DNA from: Eubacteriales Family XIII. Incertae Sedis bacterium
GTDB lineage: Bacteria; Bacillota; Clostridia; Peptostreptococcales; Anaerovoracaceae
DNA length: 64,000 nucleotides
Assembly: GCA_031261345.1 (NCBI GenBank)
Contig: JAISKC010000036.1
Coordinates: forward strand, 1 to 64,000
Direction of reading: 5' to 3'
The position numbers and the translations under genes were made by a program. Position 1 is the stretch's first letter; each line of letters starts with the position of its first letter. The notes beneath the pieces are model-generated. The model was given only the letters and a program-made list of their open reading frames with translations, was not told where the DNA came from and did not search any database. Positions 54,226 through 62,867 of the stretch are shown here, in pieces.

Positions 54226-55305
54226 ATGAGTAAACTGATTACAATTGACAATGAATACAAAGATTGGCTGACAGACCTAAAGCAACGGATTAAGCAAAGC
54301 CAACTGAAAGCTTCTGTACGTATAAATACCGAAATGCTTGAGTTATACTGGAGTATTGGTGCTGATATAGTGGAACGGCAGGCTGAAAGCAAGTGGGGAA
54401 GTGGGGTAGTATCTCAACTGAGCAAGGATTTAAAAGCTGCATTTCCCAATGCTGATGGGTTTTCTACAACTAATCTAAAGTATATGAAACAATTCTTTTC
54501 TTTTTACAATCAGAAATCTCCAATTGGTCAACAAGCTGTTGACCAATTGCCAGAAAAAAACACTAACTTGTCGCTACCTCATTACGCACTGATTCCTTGG
54601 GGACATAATATTTTGATCTTCACGAAATCCAAATCGATTGATGAGGCCATGTTCTATCTTCAGCAAACTGTTAAAAATGGTTGGAGCCGTTCGGAACTAA
54701 CAAAGCAAATAAAGGATAATCTTTATCACAAACTAGGAACATCACAAAATAATTTCAATATGACACTTCCTGATATCCAAAGTGCTCTGGCGACAGAGAT
54801 AACAAAAGATCCTTACAATTTCGATTTTACTTCATGTGATTTGCGGGCTAAATTTCAAGAAAGCGAATTAGAGGACGCATTAATCAACCATATCTCCGAA
54901 TTTCTTCTTGAAATGGGAAATGGGTTTGCATATTATGGACGCCAAGTAAAGCTAAATGTAGGCACGAAGCAACTGAAACTGGATTTATTGTTTTATCATG
55001 TAAATTTACATTGCTATGTAGCCGTAGAGCTAAAAATTGGCGAATTTGACTCTTCGGATGTTGGTCAACTTGGAACTTACATTTCAGCAGTAAATCACAT
55101 ATTCAAAGATGACATTGATAACCCAACCGTCGGTCTTCTAATTTGTAAAGGTAAGGACAATACATTGGCTCAATATTCTCTCGAAGGAAGTGCACATCCT
55201 ATCGGCATTTCTGAATATGATTTTTCCAACATTTTTCCGGACGACTATAAATCTGCATTACCTTCTCTTGAAGAGATAGAGAAGGAGCTCAGAGAAATCA
55301 ATTAG
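54226..55305 (+). CDS. DUF1016 (YhcG-type) PD-(D/E)XK nuclease, second copy
   Basis: 359 residues from the ATG at 54226 with GGGGGATA upstream; an in-frame ATG at 54202 has no site. DUF1016 N-terminus (LYWSIGADIVERQAESKWG, GFSTTNLKYMKQFFSFY) and nuclease core LKLDLLFYHVNL..YVAVELKIG. It is a homologue of the gene at 32934, with similar length and domains but clearly diverged. Likely an SOS-induced defence or repair nuclease. Confidence 0.85.
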   Translation: MSKLITIDNEYKDWLTDLKQRIKQSQLKASVRINTEMLELYWSIGADIVERQAESKWGSGVVSQLSKDLKAAFPNADGFSTTNLKYMKQFFSFYNQKSPIGQQAVDQLPEKNTNLSLPHYALIPWGHNILIFTKSKSIDEAMFYLQQTVKNGWSRSELTKQIKDNLYHKLGTSQNNFNMTLPDIQSALATEITKDPYNFDFTSCDLRAKFQESELEDALINHISEFLLEMGNGFAYYGRQVKLNVGTKQLKLDLLFYHVNLHCYVAVELKIGEFDSSDVGQLGTYISAVNHIFKDDIDNPTVGLLICKGKDNTLAQYSLEGSAHPIGISEYDFSNIFPDDYKSALPSLEEIEKELREIN

Positions 55306-55389
55306 ATATATTCGATTGTGGGTAAGAATTTAATACAATGTGGGTAAAATTGTGGGTGTTTTCGCAAACGCAAGTGCCACGCCAAAAAA

Positions 55390-55427
55390 CAAAAAAGCGC
55401 GAACACGTTTTTGTAAATAACGTGTTC
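55390..55427 (-). terminator. Terminator of tmRNA
   Basis: On the minus strand GAACACGTT and AACGTGTTC form a 9-bp stem followed by GCGC and T6, just after the tmRNA 3' end. Confidence 0.85.
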
Positions 55428-55441
55428 AACGCTTCGTGTTT

Positions 55442-55800
55442 TGGTGGAGATGGTGGGAATTGAACCCACGTCCGAACACATTTCCATCGCTGCCTTCTCC
55501 GAGCGCAGCCTACGATGGGTTTATTCGCCTCACCTGCACATCATAGGCGCGGGGCAGGATCGGCTATCTCGTCGTTCCCCTGTGCGACCGAGAACTCACA
55601 CAGAGTTTTCCTGTATATTGGCGCCCACATCCGAACCTACAGGTGAATTCGGGCGGACGACGCGGTGCAGTCTATGCTGCTAGTGCGTAATTGTTGTTTG
55701 TTTTTGCGTTTGTATTTAAACGTGCCGCTTTTAACGAAGACTCGGCAACTTCGGCTCGCTAGTGGCGCTTCTATATGCCCGTCGAGACCTTTACATCCCC
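55442..55800 (-). ncRNA. ssrA: tmRNA
   Basis: 359 nt on the minus strand. The 5' end reads GGGGATGTAAAGGTCTCGAC and the 3' end is the tRNA-like GGTTCAATTCCCACCATC..CCA. The tag frame near 55707-55672 ends AKTNNNYALAA followed by TAG, with the YALAA ending recognised by Clp proteases. It works with SmpB (31726) to free stalled ribosomes. The exact resume codon is not certain. Confidence 0.95.
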
Positions 55801-55960
55801 ATGCTTGTCGTTTTTCCGTCTATGCGGCTTGTCGGTCGACAGTCCACTCTTGTGTATATTTGTATACACGGCGACCGGCCTGTCTCTCTCCGCACCACAC
55901 AGACGAAAAAAATCCTGCGCATGCGAGTTCCTAAGCTTCATAGGCTTGTGGCAACAATTC
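55801..55960 (-). other. Structured 5' leader upstream of tmRNA
   Basis: The likely promoter (TTCAAC-N17-TATTAT, minus strand, 55967-55995) lies 160 nt before the mature tmRNA end. The leader folds: CGGTCG with CGACCG enclosing GTGTATA-CAAA-TATACAC, and GTCT..GCGG with CCGCATAGAC. It is either an unusually long precursor or a separate small RNA. No named family fits. Confidence 0.45.
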
Positions 55961-55966
55961 CTATTT

Positions 55967-55995
55967 ATAATATACCACAGAATGGGGCGGTTGAA
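55967..55995 (-). promoter_or_regulatory. Putative tmRNA promoter
   Basis: Minus strand TTCAAC (55990-55995), 17 bp, TATTAT (55967-55972). Confidence 0.5.
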
Positions 55996-56044
55996 ACATT
56001 TGTCCGCTAATTTAAAAATATTTTAAATTATTTTTGAAAAAAAT

Positions 56045-56069
56045 GTTTCAAACGCGTTTTTTTGGGTAT
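56045..56069 (+). promoter_or_regulatory. Sigma-B-like promoter of the structured RNA
   Basis: GTTT at 56045-56048, 15 bp, GGGTAT at 56064-56069. From about 56036 to 56075 it is nearly identical to the promoter at 25899. Confidence 0.65.
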
Positions 56070-56077
56070 ATATAGAT

Positions 56078-56273
56078 TAGAGGAACTGTTAAAAAGTATT
56101 CTCAATGGGGCAATTGGTAGCATGGGGCTGCCAAAACACTGGGGCAAACGGCTCGCGAAAGCGGTCGTCGCAGTGGGGAACCTGGTAGCACGAAGCTACC
56201 ACAACACATAAGGGTGGGGACCCTTGGGTAGAAATACCAACATGAATGCCGAGCGTGGGGCTCGGCATTTTGT
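56078..56273 (+). ncRNA. Candidate structured small RNA with six UGGGG motifs
   Basis: About 195 nt between a sigma-B-like promoter and a strong terminator, with no ORF. Hairpins: TTGGTAGC/GCTGCCAA (56114-56134, loop AUGGG), CACTG/CAGTG (56137-56175) with inner CGGC..GAAA..GGTCG, TGGTAGC/GCTACCA (56183-56201), AAGGG/CCCTT (56210-56225, loop UGGGGA), GGTA-GAAA-TACC, and the terminator (loop GUGGG). UGGGG occurs at 56106, 56123, 56140, 56174, 56215 and 56256. It could bind a protein or C-rich targets, or be a leader of the Rrf2 gene. Confidence 0.65.
56245..56273 (+). terminator. Strong terminator of the structured RNA
   Basis: AATGCCGAGC, loop GTGGG, GCTCGGCATT then T residues: a 10-bp perfect stem, 100 bp before the Rrf2 gene. 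Confidence 0.85.
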
Positions 56274-56373
56274 GTACGTGGCGTTGACCTATTGCGTTGG
56301 GATAGTATATAATCATATATGGTATATATAATATATAAGAAACTACAGGATTCAAATATACGGGAGAAAACAA

Positions 56374-56820
56374 ATGAGAATTTCGGTTAAAGGTAGATAT
56401 GCACTCGCCGCCTCCATAGTTATTGCAAACAAAATAAACGGCGGTAGCAATGTAACGGTAGCAAGCATCTCGGACGAGCTTGAAATATCGAAGATATATT
56501 TGGAGCAGGTCTTCTCGCAGCTGAAGAAGGAAGGCATCCTCGTGTCGATGAAGGGGCCTAAGGGCGGATACAAATTTGCGAGACCGGCTTCGACTATCAC
56601 GGTTTGGGATATGTTGACGGCACTTGAGATAGGTCTCACGGAGGAGACGGAAAGCACGGTTTCGGAAACCAGCCCTGGCATAGAGCTCGCCCTGAAGGAA
56701 AAGGTTTTCGATCCAATCAACAGCAGCCTAAAGGATGTGCTACAGTCTATTTCAGTGCAGGATTTGGCCGATTACGCGGAAAGACAGCAGGCCGAGCAGT
56801 CATATATGATGAACCTTTAG
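56374..56820 (+). CDS. Rrf2-family transcription regulator
   Basis: 148 residues: MRISVKGRYALAA start, a winged helix (VTVASISDELEISKIYLEQV, LKKEGILVSMKGPKGGYKFA) and a C-terminal helix. It lacks the three clustered Cys of FeS-type IscR/NsrR, so it is closer to CymR-like regulators of sulfur or cysteine metabolism. GGGAGAAAACAA precedes the ATG. The structured RNA lies just upstream. Targets are unknown. Confidence 0.88.
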   Translation: MRISVKGRYALAASIVIANKINGGSNVTVASISDELEISKIYLEQVFSQLKKEGILVSMKGPKGGYKFARPASTITVWDMLTALEIGLTEETESTVSETSPGIELALKEKVFDPINSSLKDVLQSISVQDLADYAERQQAEQSYMMNL

Positions 56821-56961
56821 AGTAGGTTTTTAGGCGAAATTCAGGCGAAATATAGGCGAATTTTTCGAAAAAGCTATACGGTTACAAATCTATTTGTTAA
56901 AATAGATGATAGATGTATGTAGAGGCACAGCAAAATTCAAGATATAGATCCGGAGGGAATC

Positions 56962-57297
56962 GTGGCGGATAAATTATTCATAAATCAGGAAGAGGGGCTC
57001 AAGAGAGTCGCGAACAATGAGGTGCTATTCAAGAAGCTCCTTGGGAAATTTGCTGCAAGTGTGAAAATAGACGACTTCAAGGTGGCGGTAAATGAGAAAA
57101 ATTTCGCTGAGGCGGGGGAGATTGTTCACGCCGCGAAAGGTATTGCCGGCAATTTGGCTTTGAATGCATTTTATGACAACAGCGTCATCTTGATGGATCA
57201 GCTGCGTGGCGGCGGCACACCGGAACAGGCGAACGTTGACCTCTTCATTTCACTATACGACGAAACGGTCGCGGCTATAGAATCCTATCTTGCATAA
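56962..57297 (+). CDS. Stand-alone Hpt phosphotransfer protein
   Basis: 111 residues from GTG with CGGAGGGA upstream. The phospho-His motif AGEIVHAAKGIAGNLAL (His-x-x-Lys-Gly) is clear, in a four-helix bundle of normal Hpt size. It would carry phosphate from a hybrid kinase, such as that at 26348, to another receiver. It lies between the Rrf2 gene and the pilus operon. Confidence 0.85.
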   Translation: MADKLFINQEEGLKRVANNEVLFKKLLGKFAASVKIDDFKVAVNEKNFAEAGEIVHAAKGIAGNLALNAFYDNSVILMDQLRGGGTPEQANVDLFISLYDETVAAIESYLA

Positions 57298-57489
57298 AGC
57301 CCTGCGGATATAGTACATAGCAAAAATCCCGCGAAAATTACTGGACAAATTACTGGCCGAATTACCGGATGAAATAAAACAGCAATATTATTGTTAAAAA
57401 AAATTAACAAGAACTACCCAAAAAATAAACAAAGATTTTGACGGTTACGGTATAATTAGGTAACTGTCATTGTTTATATGGGGTAATTT

Positions 57490-58689
57490 ATGCCAAAGTA
57501 TCGATATAATGCTGTCGCTTTGGATGGAAAGAAGGTCAGAGGCCGATCTGAAGCAGCCAATCAGGAACAACTCGCGAGCATCCTCAAGGAGGATGGACTC
57601 TTCCTTGTTTCGTCCGAGGTAACGCGCGATGAGCAGAGGTATGCAAAGCTCAAGACCATTGAGGTGGCGGATTTCTGCCGGCAGCTCGCAGCTATGCTAT
57701 CGTCGGGCATCACCCTCATAAGGGCTATGATGATTTTGGCTCAGAAGGATTTGAAGCCACGCATCAAGAAGATATACGACGCGCTCATCGAGGATCTCCA
57801 GAGGGGCTCGTCGCTCTCGGAGGCTATGGCCGCGAGGGGTAAGGCGTTTCCCGAATTGCTGATCAATATGATAAAGGCTGGTGAGAGCAGCGGCCGAATG
57901 GACGTTACCGCCCAAAAGATGGCGACTACCTACGACAAGGAGCACCGGCTCAATTCCAAGATAAAGAGCGCCACCGTCTACCCCATCATTTTGGTGGTTC
58001 TCATCATCGGCGTGATTCTCATCATCTTCACCTTTGTGCTCCCGACATTCTTCACGATGTTCGAGGGGCAAGAACTTCCGCTGCCGACGCGGATAGTCAT
58101 GGGCTTCAGCCACTTCCTCACCTCGAACGGCTTGACGCTCCTCATCGCCTTGCTCATTTTGGCGGCGGCGATAGGGGCAATATTCAGGCAGCCGAAGCCG
58201 AGGATATTGTTCGACAGATGCAAGCTGAAAATTCCCAAAATAGGCTCGCTTCTGCGCACGATTTATACCGCGCGGTTTGCGAGGACTCTGTCTTCTCTCT
58301 ACGTCAGCGGCATTCCCATGATACAGTCATTGACAATCGCGAGAAATACGATTGGAAACAAATATATTGAAAGTCAATTCACGCAGGTGATCGAGCATCT
58401 CGGCAACGGTCGAACGCTTTCGCAGGCTCTTTCCGGCGTCGATGGGTTTGACAAAAAGCTCAACTCTACAATTTTGATCGGCGAGGAAAGCGGACGCCTC
58501 GAGGCGATGCTGGAGTCCGTCGCTGACCAATTCGACTACGACGCGGAGATGGCCAGCCAGAGAATGGTCGCGCTGATCGAGCCTGTTTTGATAGTTGTAA
58601 TGGCGGTCATCGTTGCTACAGTAATTATTTCAGTCATGTTGCCGATATATCAGATGTACCAAAATGTCGGCGGGCAAACGCCCGAATAG
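57490..58689 (+). CDS. pilC: Type IV pilus inner-membrane platform protein
   Basis: 399 residues with two T2SSF (GspF) domains (about 65-190 and 270-390) and three membrane helices (about 165-190, 218-238, 370-392). It anchors the assembly ATPase and moves pilin subunits. MLSSGITLIRAMMIL and LYVSGIPMIQSL are the paired GspF motifs. It begins a six-gene operon pilC-M-N-O-B-T. No prepilin or prepilin peptidase gene is in this window. Confidence 0.92.
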   Translation: MPKYRYNAVALDGKKVRGRSEAANQEQLASILKEDGLFLVSSEVTRDEQRYAKLKTIEVADFCRQLAAMLSSGITLIRAMMILAQKDLKPRIKKIYDALIEDLQRGSSLSEAMAARGKAFPELLINMIKAGESSGRMDVTAQKMATTYDKEHRLNSKIKSATVYPIILVVLIIGVILIIFTFVLPTFFTMFEGQELPLPTRIVMGFSHFLTSNGLTLLIALLILAAAIGAIFRQPKPRILFDRCKLKIPKIGSLLRTIYTARFARTLSSLYVSGIPMIQSLTIARNTIGNKYIESQFTQVIEHLGNGRTLSQALSGVDGFDKKLNSTILIGEESGRLEAMLESVADQFDYDAEMASQRMVALIEPVLIVVMAVIVATVIISVMLPIYQMYQNVGGQTPE

Positions 58690-58706
58690 CAGATAGGAGA
58701 AGCCAC

Positions 58707-59639
58707 ATGAGTATTTCAATTTACTGCTCACCTACTCATCTGAAGGTCTTGGTCGGCAAGGTTTCAGGAAACAACCTTCTGGTCAGCGATTTCGATGAGC
58801 CGTCGCTGCCTGAGGGTGGCATGATCAACGGTATCATCACGAACGAGGATGCTATGATTTCGTTCCTCAGGGAGACGAACGACAGGCTTGGGCTTTCGGG
58901 TCAAGACACCCATTTGGTAATTGATAATAACAATATCAGGTCGAAGGTGATGGAATTGCCGCCGGTTTCTGAGGCGAAGATGCTTGAGTTCATCGGGAGA
59001 GAACTCGGTCAATTCGGTCAATTCGGTCAGGATGGAGCGGCCGTAGCCGAGCGAAGCGATGTGTTTGACTATGCTGTGCTCGAGCCAAAATCAAAGGAAG
59101 GTGGTGTCAAGGTGCTTGCCGTTGCTGTTGGCAGAGAACTCCTCGAAACGTATAGAGATACCTTTGAAAAAGCGGGCTATGAGCTGAAGAGTATCAATAT
59201 CGGAGTCAATGCTCAGATAAAACTCGCAGCCTTCGTGCCGGAGCTGAATACCGGAACGTATATCCTCGCCCAAGTTGACGACAGAAATTTGGCTCTCACG
59301 ATGTTTGTCGACGGCCATTATACCGTCGCAAATAAATATAGGCTTATGAATGAGCAGAGCACATTTGATTGGTATTCGGAGATAGGAACCAACATCAGCT
59401 CGATGATACAGTTCAACAAAGGGCAGCATCACAATTCGGAAATTTCAGAAACATACTTTGCAGGGCTAAAAAGCACAGAAATTACTGAAATCAGGTCTGC
59501 CCTTTCTTATCTTGGCATAGAAATCAAGGAGCTCGACCTTTCCGGTAGCGTTTCTCTATCGGGCAAAGCAGCGGAGAAGCAGGGAATATTCAATTCCGGC
59601 AGCTTCCTTCTCAACATCGGAACGTTAGTAAAGAAGTGA
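58707..59639 (+). CDS. pilM: Type IV pilus assembly protein PilM
   Basis: 310 residues with an actin-like (FtsA/MreB-type) fold: SISIYCSPTHLKVLVG, LVIDNNNIRSKVMELPPV and a typical PilM C-terminal part (ILAQVDDRNLALTMF). PilM binds the N-terminus of PilN. A short 9-bp tandem repeat (GGTCAATTC) at 59007-59030 encodes GQFGQFGQ. It starts 17 bp after pilC. Confidence 0.85.
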   Translation: MSISIYCSPTHLKVLVGKVSGNNLLVSDFDEPSLPEGGMINGIITNEDAMISFLRETNDRLGLSGQDTHLVIDNNNIRSKVMELPPVSEAKMLEFIGRELGQFGQFGQDGAAVAERSDVFDYAVLEPKSKEGGVKVLAVAVGRELLETYRDTFEKAGYELKSINIGVNAQIKLAAFVPELNTGTYILAQVDDRNLALTMFVDGHYTVANKYRLMNEQSTFDWYSEIGTNISSMIQFNKGQHHNSEISETYFAGLKSTEITEIRSALSYLGIEIKELDLSGSVSLSGKAAEKQGIFNSGSFLLNIGTLVKK

Positions 59640-59648
59640 GGTGAGAAT

Positions 59649-60287
59649 ATGGCGGTATCAGCGAAACAAAAAGACCTAAATCTCATACTTGCGATGGACC
59701 GCAATGCTTCCGGCCCAAAAGCCAGTAGCACGCAGCGGCTCGCTATCATCATCATAGTCGCAATCTGCTTGATTTTGGGCGGAATATCCGTCTTCGCATA
59801 CCTTCAAATCGCGAGCCTGAAAAACGAAAAGGCGGATTTGAAAGAGTACGTCGAGGACCCCTCTGTCGTTGCGGCCTACGATGAGGCGAACGGTTTGGAG
59901 CAAAAAGCGACGAAAATGCAGGCGCAGTCCGAAAGTCTTAAGGCGGCTCTCCTCAACATTTCGAGCTATCCGGACATGACGGAGGAGGCATACGAAACGC
60001 TTTACTCGATTGCGGGCGAAAGGATCAGCCTTTCCGGTCTGTCTTACGAGAGAACTACAGGAATCCTTTCATTCGGTGCCCAGAGCGATACGGTTACGGG
60101 GGTGCCGATTTTCGCGACTCAGCTCAGGCTCAGCGGGCTTTTCGATGACGTGTATTATCAGGGATATTCGAAGGCCGGAGAAGACGGGTCTTATTCGTTC
60201 CAAATATCATGTCTGGTTCACAAGCCGGAACCCGCTTTGCCGGATACGGTGGTTGAAGTTCCTGCGGAAGACGGAGGTGATGAGTAA
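59649..60287 (+). CDS. pilN: Type IV pilus assembly protein PilN
   Basis: 212 residues: a cytoplasmic N-terminus (DLNLILAMDRN, which would meet PilM), one helix (about 36-56), a coiled coil, then a ferredoxin-like domain. GAGGTGAG precedes the ATG. Stop and pilO start overlap (TAATG). It forms the alignment complex with PilM and PilO. Confidence 0.82.
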   Translation: MAVSAKQKDLNLILAMDRNASGPKASSTQRLAIIIIVAICLILGGISVFAYLQIASLKNEKADLKEYVEDPSVVAAYDEANGLEQKATKMQAQSESLKAALLNISSYPDMTEEAYETLYSIAGERISLSGLSYERTTGILSFGAQSDTVTGVPIFATQLRLSGLFDDVYYQGYSKAGEDGSYSFQISCLVHKPEPALPDTVVEVPAEDGGDE

Positions 60288-61144
60288 TGGAAAATCTCAC
60301 TGCAAGCAAGAAGTCAAATCCGGTCTCGGACGGTTTCAAGAAGCTATCGCGAAGAGAGCGGGTGATGATAATAGCTCTTGTCATCATCGTCTTTGTCGGT
60401 GCGTTCATATACTTCATTGCGCTTCCGATGATGAGCAGTTTCAACTCGCTCAAAACCGAGGTGATGGAGCTTCAGGATAAAGACTTTGAAATGAGAACCA
60501 AAATATCGCAGACGGAGTCATACAAAGATGCTTTCGATCAGGCGGAAGCTGATTACAACAAATACACCGAGCTCTTCTACAAGCCTATGGCGGTGGAGGT
60601 GCTCGATGAACTCGTAACGGGCATGATCGTGCAGAGCGGACTTGTGCCTGGCACGCTTTCGATGTCGGAACTTGTGGCGGCTGATGAAGCTCCTTATACG
60701 GCAGCGACACTCGGAGGTTCGGGGACTATGCCCGAAACGGCTGATGATAGCGCGGTGAGTGCCGAGGCGGCTACGGACGCTGCTACGGACGAAGCGGCGG
60801 GTTCAGGTGAAGCGGACACTGCGGAGGCTCTACCCATCTCGGGCACGGAAGGCGGCGGTGAGGCGAGCGAAGCTGTCCAGCAGCCGGTGGCGGAGGCAAA
60901 TCCCGTATACGCATACACCGTCAACATCAGCGCGGAAGGCGGAAGAGAATTGTTCTACAAACTTCTGACAGCTGTAAGGGGGACGGCTTCTACGGAACTC
61001 GTTTCATATCAGATATCCGATGCGGAGACGTATTCGGTACAGGCTGCGTCTGTTGGGTCGGAAGGTGGCGGCTCCGCACCGGCGGTTGTTACAAGCAAAG
61101 GCTCCATCTCAATGCAGATAAAAATATACGTATTCGCGTCCTAA
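60287..61144 (+). CDS. pilO: Type IV pilus assembly protein PilO
   Basis: 285 residues: one helix (about 26-46), a coiled coil (about 50-90), then an outer domain interrupted by a low-complexity Ala/Glu/Gly/Thr stretch at about 145-205, which is unusual for PilO. GGAGGTGATG precedes the ATG. It pairs with PilN. Confidence 0.8.
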   Translation: MENLTASKKSNPVSDGFKKLSRRERVMIIALVIIVFVGAFIYFIALPMMSSFNSLKTEVMELQDKDFEMRTKISQTESYKDAFDQAEADYNKYTELFYKPMAVEVLDELVTGMIVQSGLVPGTLSMSELVAADEAPYTAATLGGSGTMPETADDSAVSAEAATDAATDEAAGSGEADTAEALPISGTEGGGEASEAVQQPVAEANPVYAYTVNISAEGGRELFYKLLTAVRGTASTELVSYQISDAETYSVQAASVGSEGGGSAPAVVTSKGSISMQIKIYVFAS

Positions 61145-61162
61145 GAGCGGAAGGGGAACGTC

Positions 61163-62857
61163 ATGGCAGAAATAAAGCAAGTCCGAATAGGTGAACTGTT
61201 AAAAGAATATGGCTATCTCGACGATGAGAGCCTACAGAAGGCACTGATATACCAAAAGCAAAACAATATCAGGCTCGGTCAGGCCGTCATCGCCCTTGGA
61301 TTTGTTACTGAGAGAGAAGTGCTCGAGGCTTTGTCGCACAAGCTCGGACTCCCGCTCATCAAACTTGACACGGCGAGGGTCGAAACGCAGGCCGTCGCAA
61401 AATTGCCCAGATCCGTAGCGGAAAAATACACCGCCATCACTATCAGCGAGGACGACGGTCATCTGAACCTCGTCATCAACGACCCGCTAGACCTCTATGC
61501 CATCGAGGAAATCCAGCGCATCACGCAGATGCCGGCCACCATTATCATCGGCGAAAAGGGTGATATACAGAAGGCGATTTCGCATTACTACAGCGAAGTC
61601 GAGGCGCGGCAGGCGGTCAGCAAGGTCGATAGCGACATGTCCGCGCTGTTCCCCGAGATTGAGGAAATCAACACGGTCGAGCTCGGCGACGACGCGACGC
61701 CGGTGGTGAGTCTGCTGAACAGCCTCATGCTCAGGGCCTACAACAACGGGGCTTCCGACCTCCATCTCGAGCCGTTCGACAAGAACTGCAAGGTTCGCAT
61801 GAGGGTTGACGGTGCGCTCGTGGACTACGCGGAGATCCCGAAGAACGTCCACCCCGCCCTCATCGTGCGCCTGAAGATAATGGGCAACCTCGACATCGCG
61901 GAGAAGCGGCTTCCGCAGGACGGGCATTTCCGGATAATGATAGAGAATATCGACCTGAATGTCAGGATATCAGTAATACCTACGGTGTATGGCGAAAAGG
62001 CTGTGCTACGGTTTCTGTCCACGAACACGGCTATAGACCACGCGGGGCAATTCGGCATGATAGACGAGGATTACGAGAAATTCCTGCAAATTTTGGCGAA
62101 CCCGAACGGCATTATTTACATCACAGGCCCTACCGGCTCGGGCAAGACGACGACGATGTATATGGCGCTCGACAAGTTTAAGGAAAAGCAAATCAACATT
62201 TCGTCGATTGAAGACCCTGTCGAGAAGAACATCGACGGCATCAATCAGGTGCAGGTGAACAATCAGGCGGGGTTGACGTTTGACAGGGGGCTCAGGTCGC
62301 TGTTGCGTCAGGATCCGGACATCATCATGGTCGGCGAAACGAGGGACTCCGAGACGGCGTCGATCTCCGTCAGCGCGGCTATCACGGGACATTTAGTAAT
62401 TTCGACACTGCACACCAACGACGCGTTGACTTCAATCGTCAGGCTTGAGGACATGGGCGTGCCTCCGTATCTGGTGGGAAATTCGGTCGTCGGACTCGTG
62501 GCGCAGAGGCTCATCAGAAAGATTTGTCCGCACTGCACGGAGGAGTACGAGCCTTCCGATCTTGAGCTGCTCACGCTTGGAGAATCGCGTTCTGATGTTC
62601 CGAAACTCAAGCGCGGAACGGGCTGCCATGTCTGCAATCAGACGGGTTACAAAGGGCGAGTTGCTATTCACGAAATCATTTTGGTTGACAAGAAAATGCA
62701 GAGAATGATAGCTGAAGAGGCTCAGATGTCGGCACTGTATGAATACGCCAGAAAGGAGATGGGCATGGCGACGCTCAGGGAGAGAGCACAGGCTCTGACC
62801 ATTTCAGGCGTTACTAGCATGGAAGAATTCCTAAAAATTGGCGAAACCGTAGACTAG
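61163..62857 (+). CDS. pilB: Type IV pilus extension ATPase
   Basis: 564 residues of GspE/PilB type. An N-terminal MshEN domain (about 5-150), Walker A GPTGSGKTTT, the Asp box, Walker B VGETRDSETA, the His box STLHTNDA, and a zinc tetracysteine (CPHC..CHVC) are all visible. It hydrolyses ATP to assemble pili. GGAAGGGGAACG precedes the ATG. Confidence 0.95.
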   Translation: MAEIKQVRIGELLKEYGYLDDESLQKALIYQKQNNIRLGQAVIALGFVTEREVLEALSHKLGLPLIKLDTARVETQAVAKLPRSVAEKYTAITISEDDGHLNLVINDPLDLYAIEEIQRITQMPATIIIGEKGDIQKAISHYYSEVEARQAVSKVDSDMSALFPEIEEINTVELGDDATPVVSLLNSLMLRAYNNGASDLHLEPFDKNCKVRMRVDGALVDYAEIPKNVHPALIVRLKIMGNLDIAEKRLPQDGHFRIMIENIDLNVRISVIPTVYGEKAVLRFLSTNTAIDHAGQFGMIDEDYEKFLQILANPNGIIYITGPTGSGKTTTMYMALDKFKEKQINISSIEDPVEKNIDGINQVQVNNQAGLTFDRGLRSLLRQDPDIIMVGETRDSETASISVSAAITGHLVISTLHTNDALTSIVRLEDMGVPPYLVGNSVVGLVAQRLIRKICPHCTEEYEPSDLELLTLGESRSDVPKLKRGTGCHVCNQTGYKGRVAIHEIILVDKKMQRMIAEEAQMSALYEYARKEMGMATLRERAQALTISGVTSMEEFLKIGETVD

Positions 62858-62867
62858 GAGGAATATC

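Noticed and set aside
56137..56201. Possible c-di-GMP-I (GEMM) riboswitch
   Set aside because: GGCAAAC, a GAAA loop and CGCA are present in order, but the AAAGCC and the tetraloop-receptor parts are absent and the outer helices differ.
56205..56240. Possible T-box
   Set aside because: AAGGGTGGGGACC is only loosely like AGGGTGGNACC; no specifier stem or aminoacyl-tRNA gene is present.
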